A stretch of 64,000 nt of DNA from a virus: positions 1-64,000 of the IMG/VR virus record IMGVR_UViG_3300035156_000041. One strand, 5' to 3'. The translations under genes were made by a program, and so were the position numbers. The notes beneath the pieces were generated by a model that ran no database searches, was not told where the DNA came from, and worked only from the letters and a program-made list of their open reading frames with translations. Positions 54,501 through 63,263 of the stretch are shown here, one piece after another. Every line of letters starts with the position of its first letter. Position 1 is the stretch's first letter.

Positions 54501-57215
54501 AAGAGTCGCATGAGCAAGCTGATTGATCCTAAAGACTTCAACGAAGCTCAAGCACAACTCACCAACCTTGCAGAAACACAGCGCAAGATGTGGGTGGGTG
54601 TTGGTGAGTCGATTAGTAAGTCCCTTGGAGATGCTTTTGGTAGCTCCGGTAAAGCTGCTGGTGCAATGGTGCAGGCTTACGTAGCTGCTAGCAACACTAG
54701 CACGAAAATGGATCAGGACAAACAAGCTGCCTTGCAAGAGACACAGTCGATGTATGACGCTTTCGGTGTTAGCCAAGAGAACACTAACAAAGCTCTGGCA
54801 GATATTAACGCAGAGTATGCGTCGAAAGAGGCCACTGCTCGTATCAAATCTTATGGGGATATGGCAGGAGCTGCACAAGGATTCTTCAAAGAAGGCTCCA
54901 CAGGCTACAAAGTTTTGGGCGCGGCTGAGAAAGCATTCCGTGTTATGGAGCTTGCCGAGGCAGTTAAAAACTTTGTTGTTAAGAGCGGCTTGGTAACAGG
55001 CTACTTGGCAGTGAAGGTAGGTGCAGACGCAGCAGGAGCAGCTTCTGGAGCAGCTTACACTATCTTGGATGTGGCTCAAGCAGGTATTCGTGCAACAGCT
55101 AACGGTATTGCGGCTATTGCAAGCTCTATGATGGCTCTCCCATTCCCTTTCAATCTTGCAGCAGGGGCAGCTACAGCAGCAGCATTGCTGGCAGTCGGTG
55201 TGAAGGTGTTTGGAGGAATGTCAGGTGGCGGTGCTGATGTGTCTGAGCAACGTCAGAAAACTCAAGGCACAGGCTCCGTCCTCGGAGATGACGACGCCAA
55301 ATCAGCCTCTATCGTAAACAGCCTTTCAATCCTTGAAAAGAACTCTGGTGTTGGCTTAGTACAAACTAACAAGATGGTGGGCTATCTGAAAACTGTCTCT
55401 GACAGCATTGGCAACCTATCCTCCTTGATTGTGCAATCCACAGGAATTACAGGTAAAACTGGTGTTGGTTCTAACGGAAGCGCTTATGACTTCGCATCAT
55501 CCATTGACAAGATGTTTGGTGGATTAATCAGCGGCACTATTGGTAAGATTGCCAACTTTATCTTCGGCGGTAAAACCACAGTCACTGATACGGGCTTCAC
55601 AGCAGCTAAAACTACAGTTGGTGCTGGCACATTCAATGCAAGCCAGTATTCAGATATGAATAGAGAAGGTGGCCTGTTCAGTAGCGACAAGCAGTACACT
55701 GATAGTACGTCGCTCGGCTCTGACGCAAACGGACAGTTCTCGTTAATCGTACAGAGCATGGCTTCCACCTTGAAAGAGGCTAGCAAGGCTCTCGGTATTA
55801 GTGGAGATGCCTTTAATGCCAAGCTGAATAGCTTTGTAATTGACATTGGCAAAATCTCCCTGAAGGACATGACAGGCGCTGAGATTCAAGACGCTCTGAC
55901 AGCAGTGTTTAGCAAGCTGGGCGATGATATGGCTAAGTTTGCCTTCACAGACTTCACACAATTCCAAAAGGTTGGTGAAGGAATGCTGGAGACAATCACA
56001 CGTGTTGCTACAGATGTGATGGGTGTGAAGGATGTCTTTGCAGTGTTGGGCAAATCGTTCGAGCTTACAGGAACTGCTGCTGCCACCGTGGCTGAAAACC
56101 TTATCAGTGCAGCAGGTAGTCTGGACACGTTGAATACGAACACGCAATACTTCGTAGACAACTTCCTGACAGAAGCTGAGAAGATGGGGCCAATTACGGC
56201 TTCTGTGCAGAACGCAATGGCTCAGCTTGGTTATTCGTCTGTTACGACAATGGATCAGTTTAAAGGGCTGGTTCGCTCGCTAGACTTGACGGACCCTGCA
56301 TCACAGACATTGTACACAACTTTGTTGGCATTAGCTCCACAGTTTAAAGAATCGGCTGACTACGCAACAAGTTTAGCAGAGGGCACTGTAACATTGACAG
56401 CCGCACAAACTAAGCTGTTGGACGCTGTGACGAAAGCTAAGAGCACTCTGCAAGATAGCTACGATTCGGAAAGCTCAGCTATCCAGAGTGTGATTGATAA
56501 AACTAAATCCTTTATCGCCACGCTCAGCAGCTACAAGGACAGCTTGAAAACTGGTGCTGACAGTCCTCTGACGAACATCCAGAAATATCAAGAGGCTAAG
56601 AAGCAGTTTGACGCTACAGCCGTTGCAGCAGCTAATGGTGACGCTACAGCGCAGGCAAACTTTACAGCGGCTTCTACTACATTGCTGTCAGCTTCTAAAG
56701 TAGTGAACGCATCAGGTCAGGCTTATACAGATGACTACAACATGGTGCAGACAGCTATTGATAAGCTGATGGGCAGTTCGACAGTGCAAGTGGACGTTGC
56801 TCAGGCTAGCTTGGATGCTCTTAATAAGCAAGTGCAAGGGCTTATCGATGTGAACAAGTCGGTGATGTCTGTTACAGATGCTATCACAGCTTTGCAATCA
56901 GCCATTATTGCTGGCTCTGTTGGGGGTTTGTCTAACTCGCAGATGGACACTACGTACACTCCTACGGCTTCGCAAGTGGCAGCAGCTACGCCTTCAAGCA
57001 GTAGCAATACAACAAACTTTGCTACGGCACAACCTGTTGTAGTGGCTATTCAGGCTAACACTGAAGCCATCCTTGCTCAGACGGCAGCACAGTCTGCACA
57101 AGCTGGTGTCATGGTTGGTGCTATGTATGACTCATCTGATGACAATGCCTCGACAGTGACAACAGGTTTGGCAGGACTTATCAACAAGGCAGCAGCAAAG
57201 GTTGCCTTAGTTTAA
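51537..57215 (+). CDS. tape measure protein (TTG start)
   Basis: 1892 residues, the longest gene here. TTG start with AAAGGAG 9 nt upstream. N-terminal coiled coil; TP901-type core at ~140-400 (VENTLEGIRVKGGETV, GYTTENYSRIADVIAKTAAVS, GVSLAALSNLGIQGSAAGTSLKN). Hydrophobic segments at ~131-160, ~528-580 and ~1181-1230. Long Ala/Gln/Lys coiled coils at ~580-1050. At about 0.15 nm per residue the tail would be roughly 280 nm, an inference from the ruler rule. Confidence 0.95.
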   Translation: MDITTLAISVTSTGIKEASAAIGGLSTSAANAEKRILALTAATQQLSTVNSASAAAMAGYMAKLQQQAALLQSIQASSSGAVGSTQALAAAMALLATSLTVLNQQLQNHQQRQRASNEAMDEGKAAARGLSGSLGALWVTYGAFTGMAAGLAIGVALKGIVTVGSDVENTLEGIRVKGGETVASITAIRESVLSLGQGIYGPQQVAKAFETMILAGLNAKQALTGISDALNLATIGGTSIEKSAYTLVQVGTAMGYTTENYSRIADVIAKTAAVSMSSVESLSEAFKAGSAVGKLYGVSLTDIGVSLAALSNLGIQGSAAGTSLKNFYKELASESEKVVSTLASMKLTPASFKDSEGNYKSLLQVVSTLSTGLDGLTGAAQKNAIANLSNERGMKTIVELLDLYRKKSEDATDADGKRVTMFQYLNDQVVQSFGYAAIGSAQMSLTVENQFKSVGNTLKTVFVEAFQAVSPQLSVVASEMKSAFASPEFLTGVTNLAVGVAKFTVAVAENIPLVVKLFEGLLAYKAIGFMVGVFTSIGESVLVLTTAFEALTVASVALQVGMGVLIIALSAAAAAYTYFKAERDAADLSANQKNAIQYSKDYADALDLEAKRLNDQIKLMQNGKSARDAETQSIYAQNLALAGQKRDSAVSEAYTNVAKTKSALNDTSGEDGDAYLMARAKKLQEYNGAVKAATAVRAQADAEYNRVEKSQQAVMAAAASKEQLRLQQEKDAAAANKSKGTGTLGGGPDKAAISDAYGAQIQDFQNQINAQKKLLEQAKAETTSAYKQGLIGERGVIEENYTAEVTAANAIIKLLQSKVDTAVGAENKRQAAMKYTGQIQAEQANIEAAEAARNRANATWMVDSETMVQKAQAATYTAQGKYADAYEAEFGAKRAVRIAGIQADLATEVNAERKAMEQKVLFALEAEQAAGKSQAQEKENLKSFMDLSNTVRNSLKGVQTATEGEGIGEMFTAASKASKVLSENMVELKSRMSKLIDPKDFNEAQAQLTNLAETQRKMWVGVGESISKSLGDAFGSSGKAAGAMVQAYVAASNTSTKMDQDKQAALQETQSMYDAFGVSQENTNKALADINAEYASKEATARIKSYGDMAGAAQGFFKEGSTGYKVLGAAEKAFRVMELAEAVKNFVVKSGLVTGYLAVKVGADAAGAASGAAYTILDVAQAGIRATANGIAAIASSMMALPFPFNLAAGAATAAALLAVGVKVFGGMSGGGADVSEQRQKTQGTGSVLGDDDAKSASIVNSLSILEKNSGVGLVQTNKMVGYLKTVSDSIGNLSSLIVQSTGITGKTGVGSNGSAYDFASSIDKMFGGLISGTIGKIANFIFGGKTTVTDTGFTAAKTTVGAGTFNASQYSDMNREGGLFSSDKQYTDSTSLGSDANGQFSLIVQSMASTLKEASKALGISGDAFNAKLNSFVIDIGKISLKDMTGAEIQDALTAVFSKLGDDMAKFAFTDFTQFQKVGEGMLETITRVATDVMGVKDVFAVLGKSFELTGTAAATVAENLISAAGSLDTLNTNTQYFVDNFLTEAEKMGPITASVQNAMAQLGYSSVTTMDQFKGLVRSLDLTDPASQTLYTTLLALAPQFKESADYATSLAEGTVTLTAAQTKLLDAVTKAKSTLQDSYDSESSAIQSVIDKTKSFIATLSSYKDSLKTGADSPLTNIQKYQEAKKQFDATAVAAANGDATAQANFTAASTTLLSASKVVNASGQAYTDDYNMVQTAIDKLMGSSTVQVDVAQASLDALNKQVQGLIDVNKSVMSVTDAITALQSAIIAGSVGGLSNSQMDTTYTPTASQVAAATPSSSSNTTNFATAQPVVVAIQANTEAILAQTAAQSAQAGVMVGAMYDSSDDNASTVTTGLAGLINKAAAKVALV

Positions 57216-57230
57216 TCTACTAGGAAATAA

Positions 57231-58760
57231 ATGACAACAAGCGCACAACTAATAGCATGGCTTAAAAGTGACACGGCTAAACGTTGTGTGCTGATTCGTG
57301 CTCATGTTCAGATTAATGGTGTAGAAACTATTCGCTATCTATCTAACAAGAACTACGGCACATATCAGCCTGTCATTGCAGGCGGTGTCACATTCTCTGA
57401 AGCTCTATCGCTGGATGGCTCTGTCAGTATCTCTAGCGGTAGTATCGACCTTCATAATATCAATGGAGAGATTGATAGTTGGCTTGAGGATGTGTGGAAG
57501 AATCGCAAGATTGATGTGTTGTTGGGCGATGAATTCTGGTCAGAGAGTGATTTCTATCTAATCTTTAGTGGTGTTATTGCGGAGCAGCCTACGGCAGATG
57601 ACCGTACAAAGGTTACACTAACATTGTCAGATAAGCTTCAGCGCCTTAACACAACTGTCAGTGATGTTAAGCTTGATGACAATTCTGCAAACACTGATAA
57701 GCTGCTTCCACTGTTGTTTGGTGAGTGCTTTAATATCAGCCCATTGCTGACAAACTTAGCTACACTGGAGTATCAGATTCACAATGGCCCTATCGAGCGT
57801 ATTATTGAAGTTAGGGATAACGGCATTCCGGTAGGCTTCACACAGTTTTTATCAACAGGTAAATTCCAGCTCACTCAAGCTCCTGTTGGCACAATTACTT
57901 GTGATGCTCAAGGGTATAACACAGGCGGCTATGTTAACGACTGTGCAGGTATTATCAAGGTGCTTGTAAAGAATTATGGAGATGCTGATAAGCGCTTCAC
58001 AGATTCTGAACTGTATCTTACGTCTGACTTGTCTGCCAATCTCCCTGGCGATGGTAGCCGCACATTGGACAGCCAGCTTGGCGGCAATATTGTTCTTGAG
58101 CAGCAGATCACACAAGGTGCTGTTGTCTCAGGTGCTGCCACAATTGGCGTGTACATCACAGAGAAGACTAACTTACTCGACTTGTGCAATCAAGTGGCAT
58201 CCAGTATTGGTGCTCGTGTTGCTATGACTCGTACAGGCTTGCTCTACGTTGTCCGCATTCAGCTTCCAGCGCCTAGCACGGGAACAATGGTGACAGCAGC
58301 TAATATACGTGAGCGCACATTGACAGCAACCACTGTACCTGTTGTGGCATCTGTGAAGCTTGGCTTTGCAAAGAACTACACAGTGCAGAGCAGCTTGGCA
58401 GCAGGCGTTCCACCAGATCAAGTTGTAGTATTTGCACAGGATTGGCCTTTCACATCGACATACTCGGATAACATTACAGCAGCTAAATACATGCTGATTC
58501 AGAATCCAGACATTGTTGAGACGTGCTTGCAGAATCAGGCTGACGCTGACTTAGAAACTAACCGCAGAGGTGTGTTGTTTGGCACTCAGCGCAAGGCTTA
58601 CAGTTATGAAGGTACGGCAGAATTGCTTATGGAGACACTAGGTGGTGCACAGTTCTTGCAACACAGACGTTTCAGCCTTTCAAGTGGCAAGGCATCCCAA
58701 ATTATTAGCATTCAGAGTGATTGGCTAGCAGCCAAACCAACATTGACAGTTTTAGCATAA
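57231..58760 (+). CDS. minor tail / distal tail protein
   Basis: 509 residues, beta-rich. LIRAHVQINGVETIRYLSNKNYGTY, FSEALSLDGSVSISSGSIDLHNINGEIDSWLEDVWKNRKIDVLLGDEFW, VTLTLSDKLQRLNTTVSD, and LLFGECFNI recall tail tip proteins that sit between tape measure and fibre genes (hub or distal tail). No enzyme domain seen. Assigned from order and fold pattern. Confidence 0.75.
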   Translation: MTTSAQLIAWLKSDTAKRCVLIRAHVQINGVETIRYLSNKNYGTYQPVIAGGVTFSEALSLDGSVSISSGSIDLHNINGEIDSWLEDVWKNRKIDVLLGDEFWSESDFYLIFSGVIAEQPTADDRTKVTLTLSDKLQRLNTTVSDVKLDDNSANTDKLLPLLFGECFNISPLLTNLATLEYQIHNGPIERIIEVRDNGIPVGFTQFLSTGKFQLTQAPVGTITCDAQGYNTGGYVNDCAGIIKVLVKNYGDADKRFTDSELYLTSDLSANLPGDGSRTLDSQLGGNIVLEQQITQGAVVSGAATIGVYITEKTNLLDLCNQVASSIGARVAMTRTGLLYVVRIQLPAPSTGTMVTAANIRERTLTATTVPVVASVKLGFAKNYTVQSSLAAGVPPDQVVVFAQDWPFTSTYSDNITAAKYMLIQNPDIVETCLQNQADADLETNRRGVLFGTQRKAYSYEGTAELLMETLGGAQFLQHRRFSLSSGKASQIISIQSDWLAAKPTLTVLA

Positions 58761-58769
58761 GAGGAACAC

Positions 58770-61430
58770 ATGGCAGATATTAGAAATGCAGGCTCATTAT
58801 TTTTGGCTGCTGCAAACCCACGCCTGCTAGTTCCTATCAACGCCTCTGTCATTGTGACAGCTTCCAAGGAAGTGTTCCACGTAAGCACATCGAACACTCC
58901 TGATGTTACGTCTATCACTTTCAATGCTAACTTGCTCCTGCTAGATGGCACTGTAACGTGGACATGCACAGGCGGTACGCTGTCAAATATTGTTGGCAAT
59001 ACATGTGTACTCACGTACGACAATATGAGTGCTGACACAGCCACTGTCACAGCCACTCTGCCATATCGTCAGCAGAGCTACAACGCTTTCAAGACAGTGT
59101 CAAAGCTATATGACAACTCTGGCGCTACAGGTCCAAGTGGATTGAGCAACGCCACTGTGATGGCCTATCAGCGTTCTGCTACAGTCTTGACATCAAATCC
59201 TGGGGCAATTAGCTATAGCTTCTCCACAGGGATTATCACACCTACGCTGCTCAATGGTTGGTCTAAAACTATCCCAGCAGGAACTGACCCGCTCTACGTC
59301 ACTGTAGCTTCTGCGAGTGCTAGCACAACCACTGATACGATTGCTTCTAACGAGTGGAGCACACCTGTTGTGTTGGCTCAGAATGGTACGCAAGGGCTGA
59401 GTGTAGCTACAATTTATATTTATCAGCGCACAACTACGAGCGGTGCTCCTAGTCTTCCTTCAGCTACGGCAACGTACACGTTCAGTAATACCAACGTAGC
59501 AAACTTGAACAATGGCTGGACAAGTGTTGTGCCGACAGCCGGTGGAGCATACTTATGGGTGAGTACAGCTACAGCAGCCTCCACGACAGGCACAGACGAC
59601 ATTACAGCATCTGAGTGGGCCGCTGCACAGATTCTCGCACAGAATGGCGGTGCAGGCACAGCAGGAGCCTCTACAGGCGTTGCAAACCTCTATCAGTGGT
59701 CTACCGTCACACCTAGCCTGCCAACAGGCACAGCGACCTTCTCGTGGGCTACAGCGACGGTTACAGGGTATAGCGACACAGATGGATGGAGTGTTGCCAT
59801 TCCTAACAACCCTGGAAGTCCTGGTATTAAGTTGTGGCAAGCTTCCAAGCCTGTTACAGCACCAGCAGGGACAATTAGCACAGGCGTCACATATGCAAGT
59901 GGTAGCTCATTAGCTGCTGTCAGTATTAACGGTGCTCAAGGTATCGCAGGTATCAAAACATGGACAGTGACTGCTTATCAGTGGGGGCTGTCAGCACCGA
60001 CCACAACAGGTTCCGCCACGTACAACTGGACAGCAGGCACCTATGACAATCCCCCGCAGACAGGTTGGACACAAGTAAAAGGAAATGCTCCCGGAAGTGG
60101 TTATACATTGTATGAGGCATCTGTTAGGCTTGTTGAAACATCTGGTGCTAATACCTCTGCAATTAACTGGACACTTGCCACTATTGCAGGCATTGCTTAT
60201 CAAGGTACAAGTGGCGGTGCAGGTAGCCAAGGCGCATCGGCACGTATCGCCTACGTCCTTATTGATGGCTTTACGCTTGCCACAACTCCTTTATACGTGT
60301 TAACCGCTGGGCAGTCACTTCCTGTTAATGGCTATTGGGGGACAACAAGAGATTGGGTTTCGCAGCCCCCTACGCCCGCTGCGGGACAAGCTGTCTTTCA
60401 GTCGGATGGTATCTATGACCCGGTGCCTAACCAAACAGTTTGGAATGTCCCTTATTTATCTAATCTGAAAGTGGGCAATCTCAGCGCGATTAGTGCCAAC
60501 TTTGGGCAGATGACAGCAGGTAGTATTGATATTGGCAGTGGGCTTAATAGCTGGCACGTTGATAGCTTGGGCAACACTTGGGCAGGTGCTAGTAGCTTTG
60601 GTGCTGCACCTTACAGGGTGAGCAACACGGGTGACACTGTTCTAACCTCTGTGATAATCCAAGACAAGAACGGCAATGCTATCTTGAGGTCGGATTCTAG
60701 TTTAGCACAGCAGGTGGCTGGGAATCCTAACATAGTGCCACGCCTATCTAATTGGCCCGGTTCAGGAACTTTCGGAGGTGCATTTTTTAACAAAGGTGTC
60801 GCAGCCTCAGCTAACTCCGAGTATGCTTACCTTCCTACTAATGGAGTCAACTATACAGCCGTCCAATCAGCAAGGCTGAATATTCCTGCTAACGCATATT
60901 ACACAGTTAGCTTTGAAGTTTACTGTGATGGAGTACCAAGGTTACTCAACCTTGACGTATTTGGCACAAACTGTGACACTGCGGGTATTCAGGTCACAAC
61001 CTCTACTACGGCTGCACGATACACCTTCACAGAGCAAATGCCATCAGGGGCAAATGGAGACGCATTCTTAAGAATTTATGCTAATAGTAGTGGTTCTAAC
61101 ATTATCATATATAACGTCAAAGTGGAGTTAGGCTTTAAAGCAACCCCTTGGTCAGACAGTGTAATCACTCCTGCCAACATTAGCACATTTATTCAGAATG
61201 CTTCCATCGGAGGTGTGTTGATTCAGGACGGAGCTATCGTGGCTAGCAAAGTAGCTGCACAGGCCATCACATCTGATAAGATTCTTGTGTCAAACCTCCA
61301 AGCCATCTCAAGCATTGTTACAGCCCGTGTTAACGGTACAGGTGCGGGAATTGACCAAGATGCTAATGGTGTGCGTATTTACGATGGTAATAGTATTAGA
61401 CGCTTTCAAGCGGGGAACTTAGACGTATGA
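58770..61430 (+). CDS. central tail fibre / tail tip protein with tandem repeats
   Basis: 886 residues. ~1-115: Ig-like domain. ~125-490: four ~90-residue repeats, each with YQ-x-S/T-x-x-x-P, a Phe/Tyr strand, NGW or TGW, and LAQNG-x-x-G or similar at the end. ~560-620: lambda J-like segment (LKVGNLSAISANFG, WHVDSLGNTWAG). ~650-790: galactose-binding-like beta domain (NSEYAYLPTNGVNY, YYTVSFEVYCDG). ~800-886: trimerising end (VASKVAAQAITSDKI). Host recognition is likely. ATGA overlap downstream. Confidence 0.82.
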   Translation: MADIRNAGSLFLAAANPRLLVPINASVIVTASKEVFHVSTSNTPDVTSITFNANLLLLDGTVTWTCTGGTLSNIVGNTCVLTYDNMSADTATVTATLPYRQQSYNAFKTVSKLYDNSGATGPSGLSNATVMAYQRSATVLTSNPGAISYSFSTGIITPTLLNGWSKTIPAGTDPLYVTVASASASTTTDTIASNEWSTPVVLAQNGTQGLSVATIYIYQRTTTSGAPSLPSATATYTFSNTNVANLNNGWTSVVPTAGGAYLWVSTATAASTTGTDDITASEWAAAQILAQNGGAGTAGASTGVANLYQWSTVTPSLPTGTATFSWATATVTGYSDTDGWSVAIPNNPGSPGIKLWQASKPVTAPAGTISTGVTYASGSSLAAVSINGAQGIAGIKTWTVTAYQWGLSAPTTTGSATYNWTAGTYDNPPQTGWTQVKGNAPGSGYTLYEASVRLVETSGANTSAINWTLATIAGIAYQGTSGGAGSQGASARIAYVLIDGFTLATTPLYVLTAGQSLPVNGYWGTTRDWVSQPPTPAAGQAVFQSDGIYDPVPNQTVWNVPYLSNLKVGNLSAISANFGQMTAGSIDIGSGLNSWHVDSLGNTWAGASSFGAAPYRVSNTGDTVLTSVIIQDKNGNAILRSDSSLAQQVAGNPNIVPRLSNWPGSGTFGGAFFNKGVAASANSEYAYLPTNGVNYTAVQSARLNIPANAYYTVSFEVYCDGVPRLLNLDVFGTNCDTAGIQVTTSTTAARYTFTEQMPSGANGDAFLRIYANSSGSNIIIYNVKVELGFKATPWSDSVITPANISTFIQNASIGGVLIQDGAIVASKVAAQAITSDKILVSNLQAISSIVTARVNGTGAGIDQDANGVRIYDGNSIRRFQAGNLDV

Positions 61431-61792
61431 CATATGGAATGCGCGCATGGGATGCTCAAGGCAATCTCACATTTGATAGTAATGTTGATCTGACGTTGTT
61501 CCCTAAAACTGAGGAAGTGCTGTCAGGTAATAATCAAGTTGGCAATGGGGCTGGCATTACACGCACCTACCCACAGTTTCAGGGTAAGAAGATTATGCCA
61601 TTCCTGACATCGCCTTATGGGACTTACGGAGGCTTGGAAGGCTACGCTGTGCTGAGTTGCAGAGTGACTTACCCGAATGGTACGCCTACTATTAACATCT
61701 TCGTAGACAAGGCACAGTCTACCATTGATGGCTCCAACCAGCCAATCAACGATGGCTATCTAGTAGTGATGGCGACAGGGAGCAACCAATGA
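61427..61792 (+). CDS. tail tip-associated protein, 121 aa
   Basis: 121 residues, beta-rich. Starts MTYGMRAWDAQGNLTFDS, a module that recurs in the next protein both at its start (MTYGFRITNANN) and inside (SYGARAWNAAGQLIFDT). ATGA overlaps on both sides. A small virion protein at the fibre base is likely. Confidence 0.78.
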   Translation: MTYGMRAWDAQGNLTFDSNVDLTLFPKTEEVLSGNNQVGNGAGITRTYPQFQGKKIMPFLTSPYGTYGGLEGYAVLSCRVTYPNGTPTINIFVDKAQSTIDGSNQPINDGYLVVMATGSNQ

Positions 61793-62622
61793 CGTATGGC
61801 TTCAGAATTACTAACGCCAATAATATCGTCAACGTGGATGAGGATTCGTTCTCATACGTTTATCTAGGCAAGGTAGCTTTCGATGTGAACAACACATTGG
61901 AGCAAGCTGTAACATTTACTTGTGTCGGATACCCACTGGTGTTCTTCGGAGTGCCCTACGGAACAGTGAATGGTGGGGAGAACAATGCAAGCTTAGGTCA
62001 TTCTACATTGATTATGCGGGCTGGTGTCCAGATGACGAGGTTGCAGCAAGTTAACAGCAACACTTGGACAGCCAATATCAGGTGCAACTTTGTTAATGGC
62101 GGCAATCCGGGGCAGCTTTACCTGAGGGTGTTTGGAAAGCTTCATCAGAACTTTCCTAACGGCGCTGGGCAGAGTTATGGCGCACGTGCTTGGAATGCAG
62201 CAGGTCAGCTTATATTTGATACAGGTTGTCGTCAGCTTAGGCTTGCAGGTAATACGTATGACACAGAGTTGGCACTGAGTTCAACAGTTCCGTTAGACGA
62301 CCAGCGGGTTGATTCCTGCGACACTTCTGTGACATTACCATTTAATTTATCTAATAAATCCATAATGGCAAACACACGGGGCAGTATTATCTATCCATAC
62401 TACACAGGAACTGATAAAGACCCTGATACTCAACAGGATGTTAATCACTTTGATTTTGAGACAGTGACAACGTTGTTCTGGGCTAATGGCAATACCTTGT
62501 ACGCTAGAAAAGCTTCTTCAAATACTCAGCGGGTAGATAGAACAAATGACATTATTGTTTCTGGTAATGGCAGCGTAACGTACACCCGCGTAGCAGTTAT
62601 TGACAACAACCTATTCCCATAA
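61789..62622 (+). CDS. tail tip-associated protein, 277 aa, two related modules
   Basis: 277 residues; two copies of the MTYG / YGARAWNAAGQ module (at 1 and ~128), so it looks like a fused tandem version of the 121-residue protein. Beta-rich, Asn/Gly-rich. Virion component by context. Confidence 0.78.
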   Translation: MTYGFRITNANNIVNVDEDSFSYVYLGKVAFDVNNTLEQAVTFTCVGYPLVFFGVPYGTVNGGENNASLGHSTLIMRAGVQMTRLQQVNSNTWTANIRCNFVNGGNPGQLYLRVFGKLHQNFPNGAGQSYGARAWNAAGQLIFDTGCRQLRLAGNTYDTELALSSTVPLDDQRVDSCDTSVTLPFNLSNKSIMANTRGSIIYPYYTGTDKDPDTQQDVNHFDFETVTTLFWANGNTLYARKASSNTQRVDRTNDIIVSGNGSVTYTRVAVIDNNLFP

Positions 62623-62627
62623 TACAT

Positions 62628-63263
62628 ATGATAATTAAAACAATCTCTACCGCTAACGGAGCAGCACAATATCATGTTCTTAAGAAGATTGATTCTCTTA
62701 AGCCTTTCACGACATTAACATTGACAGTTGATAGCTACTTTGATGAAGCTACTTTTCAAGCTGGTGGCAATGCCCTGAGCCGCTATACGCTCTACGCATC
62801 TGTGCCAGAGTCTATGGATGGGCTTGAGAGCTTCGCAGAGAATTGGCTCATCACAGACGCTTCCAGTCCTATCACAGGAGGTGTCATTACAGCAGACACA
62901 TCAGATAGCTTGGAAGCTGCTCAAGCACGCGCATGGGTGAAAGTGAAGGCTATCCGTGCTGAGCAGGAGCTCGGTAATTTCATCTACGATGGTGGTGAGT
63001 ATCAATGTGATAGCACACGCGTGACAGGTGCTGTGACAATGGCTCTTATGGCTAAGCTGGCTGGGCAGCCTTTCAGTATTGGCTGGACACTTGCTGATAA
63101 TAGTGTGCGAACTCTTGATGGCGACCAAATGATTGCTATGGGAGCGGCTGCTGGGAAGTATGTTGACAGTGTGTTTGCTATTGCTAGGGGTTTGAGAGTG
63201 AGGATTGAAGCTGCAAAAAAGCTTGACGAGCTTGATAGTATTTACTGGCCTATTGGAGATTAA
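62628..63263 (+). CDS. tail fibre protein with DUF4376-type domain
   Basis: 211 residues. C-terminal ~110 residues: AWVKVKAIRAEQELGNFIYDGGEYQCDSTRVTG, then GWTLADNSVRTLDGDQMIAMG, a DUF4376 pattern seen in fibre-assembly regions of many tailed phages. The N-terminal part is beta/alpha. Directly followed by the last gene (TAA then ATG). Confidence 0.78.
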   Translation: MIIKTISTANGAAQYHVLKKIDSLKPFTTLTLTVDSYFDEATFQAGGNALSRYTLYASVPESMDGLESFAENWLITDASSPITGGVITADTSDSLEAAQARAWVKVKAIRAEQELGNFIYDGGEYQCDSTRVTGAVTMALMAKLAGQPFSIGWTLADNSVRTLDGDQMIAMGAAAGKYVDSVFAIARGLRVRIEAAKKLDELDSIYWPIGD

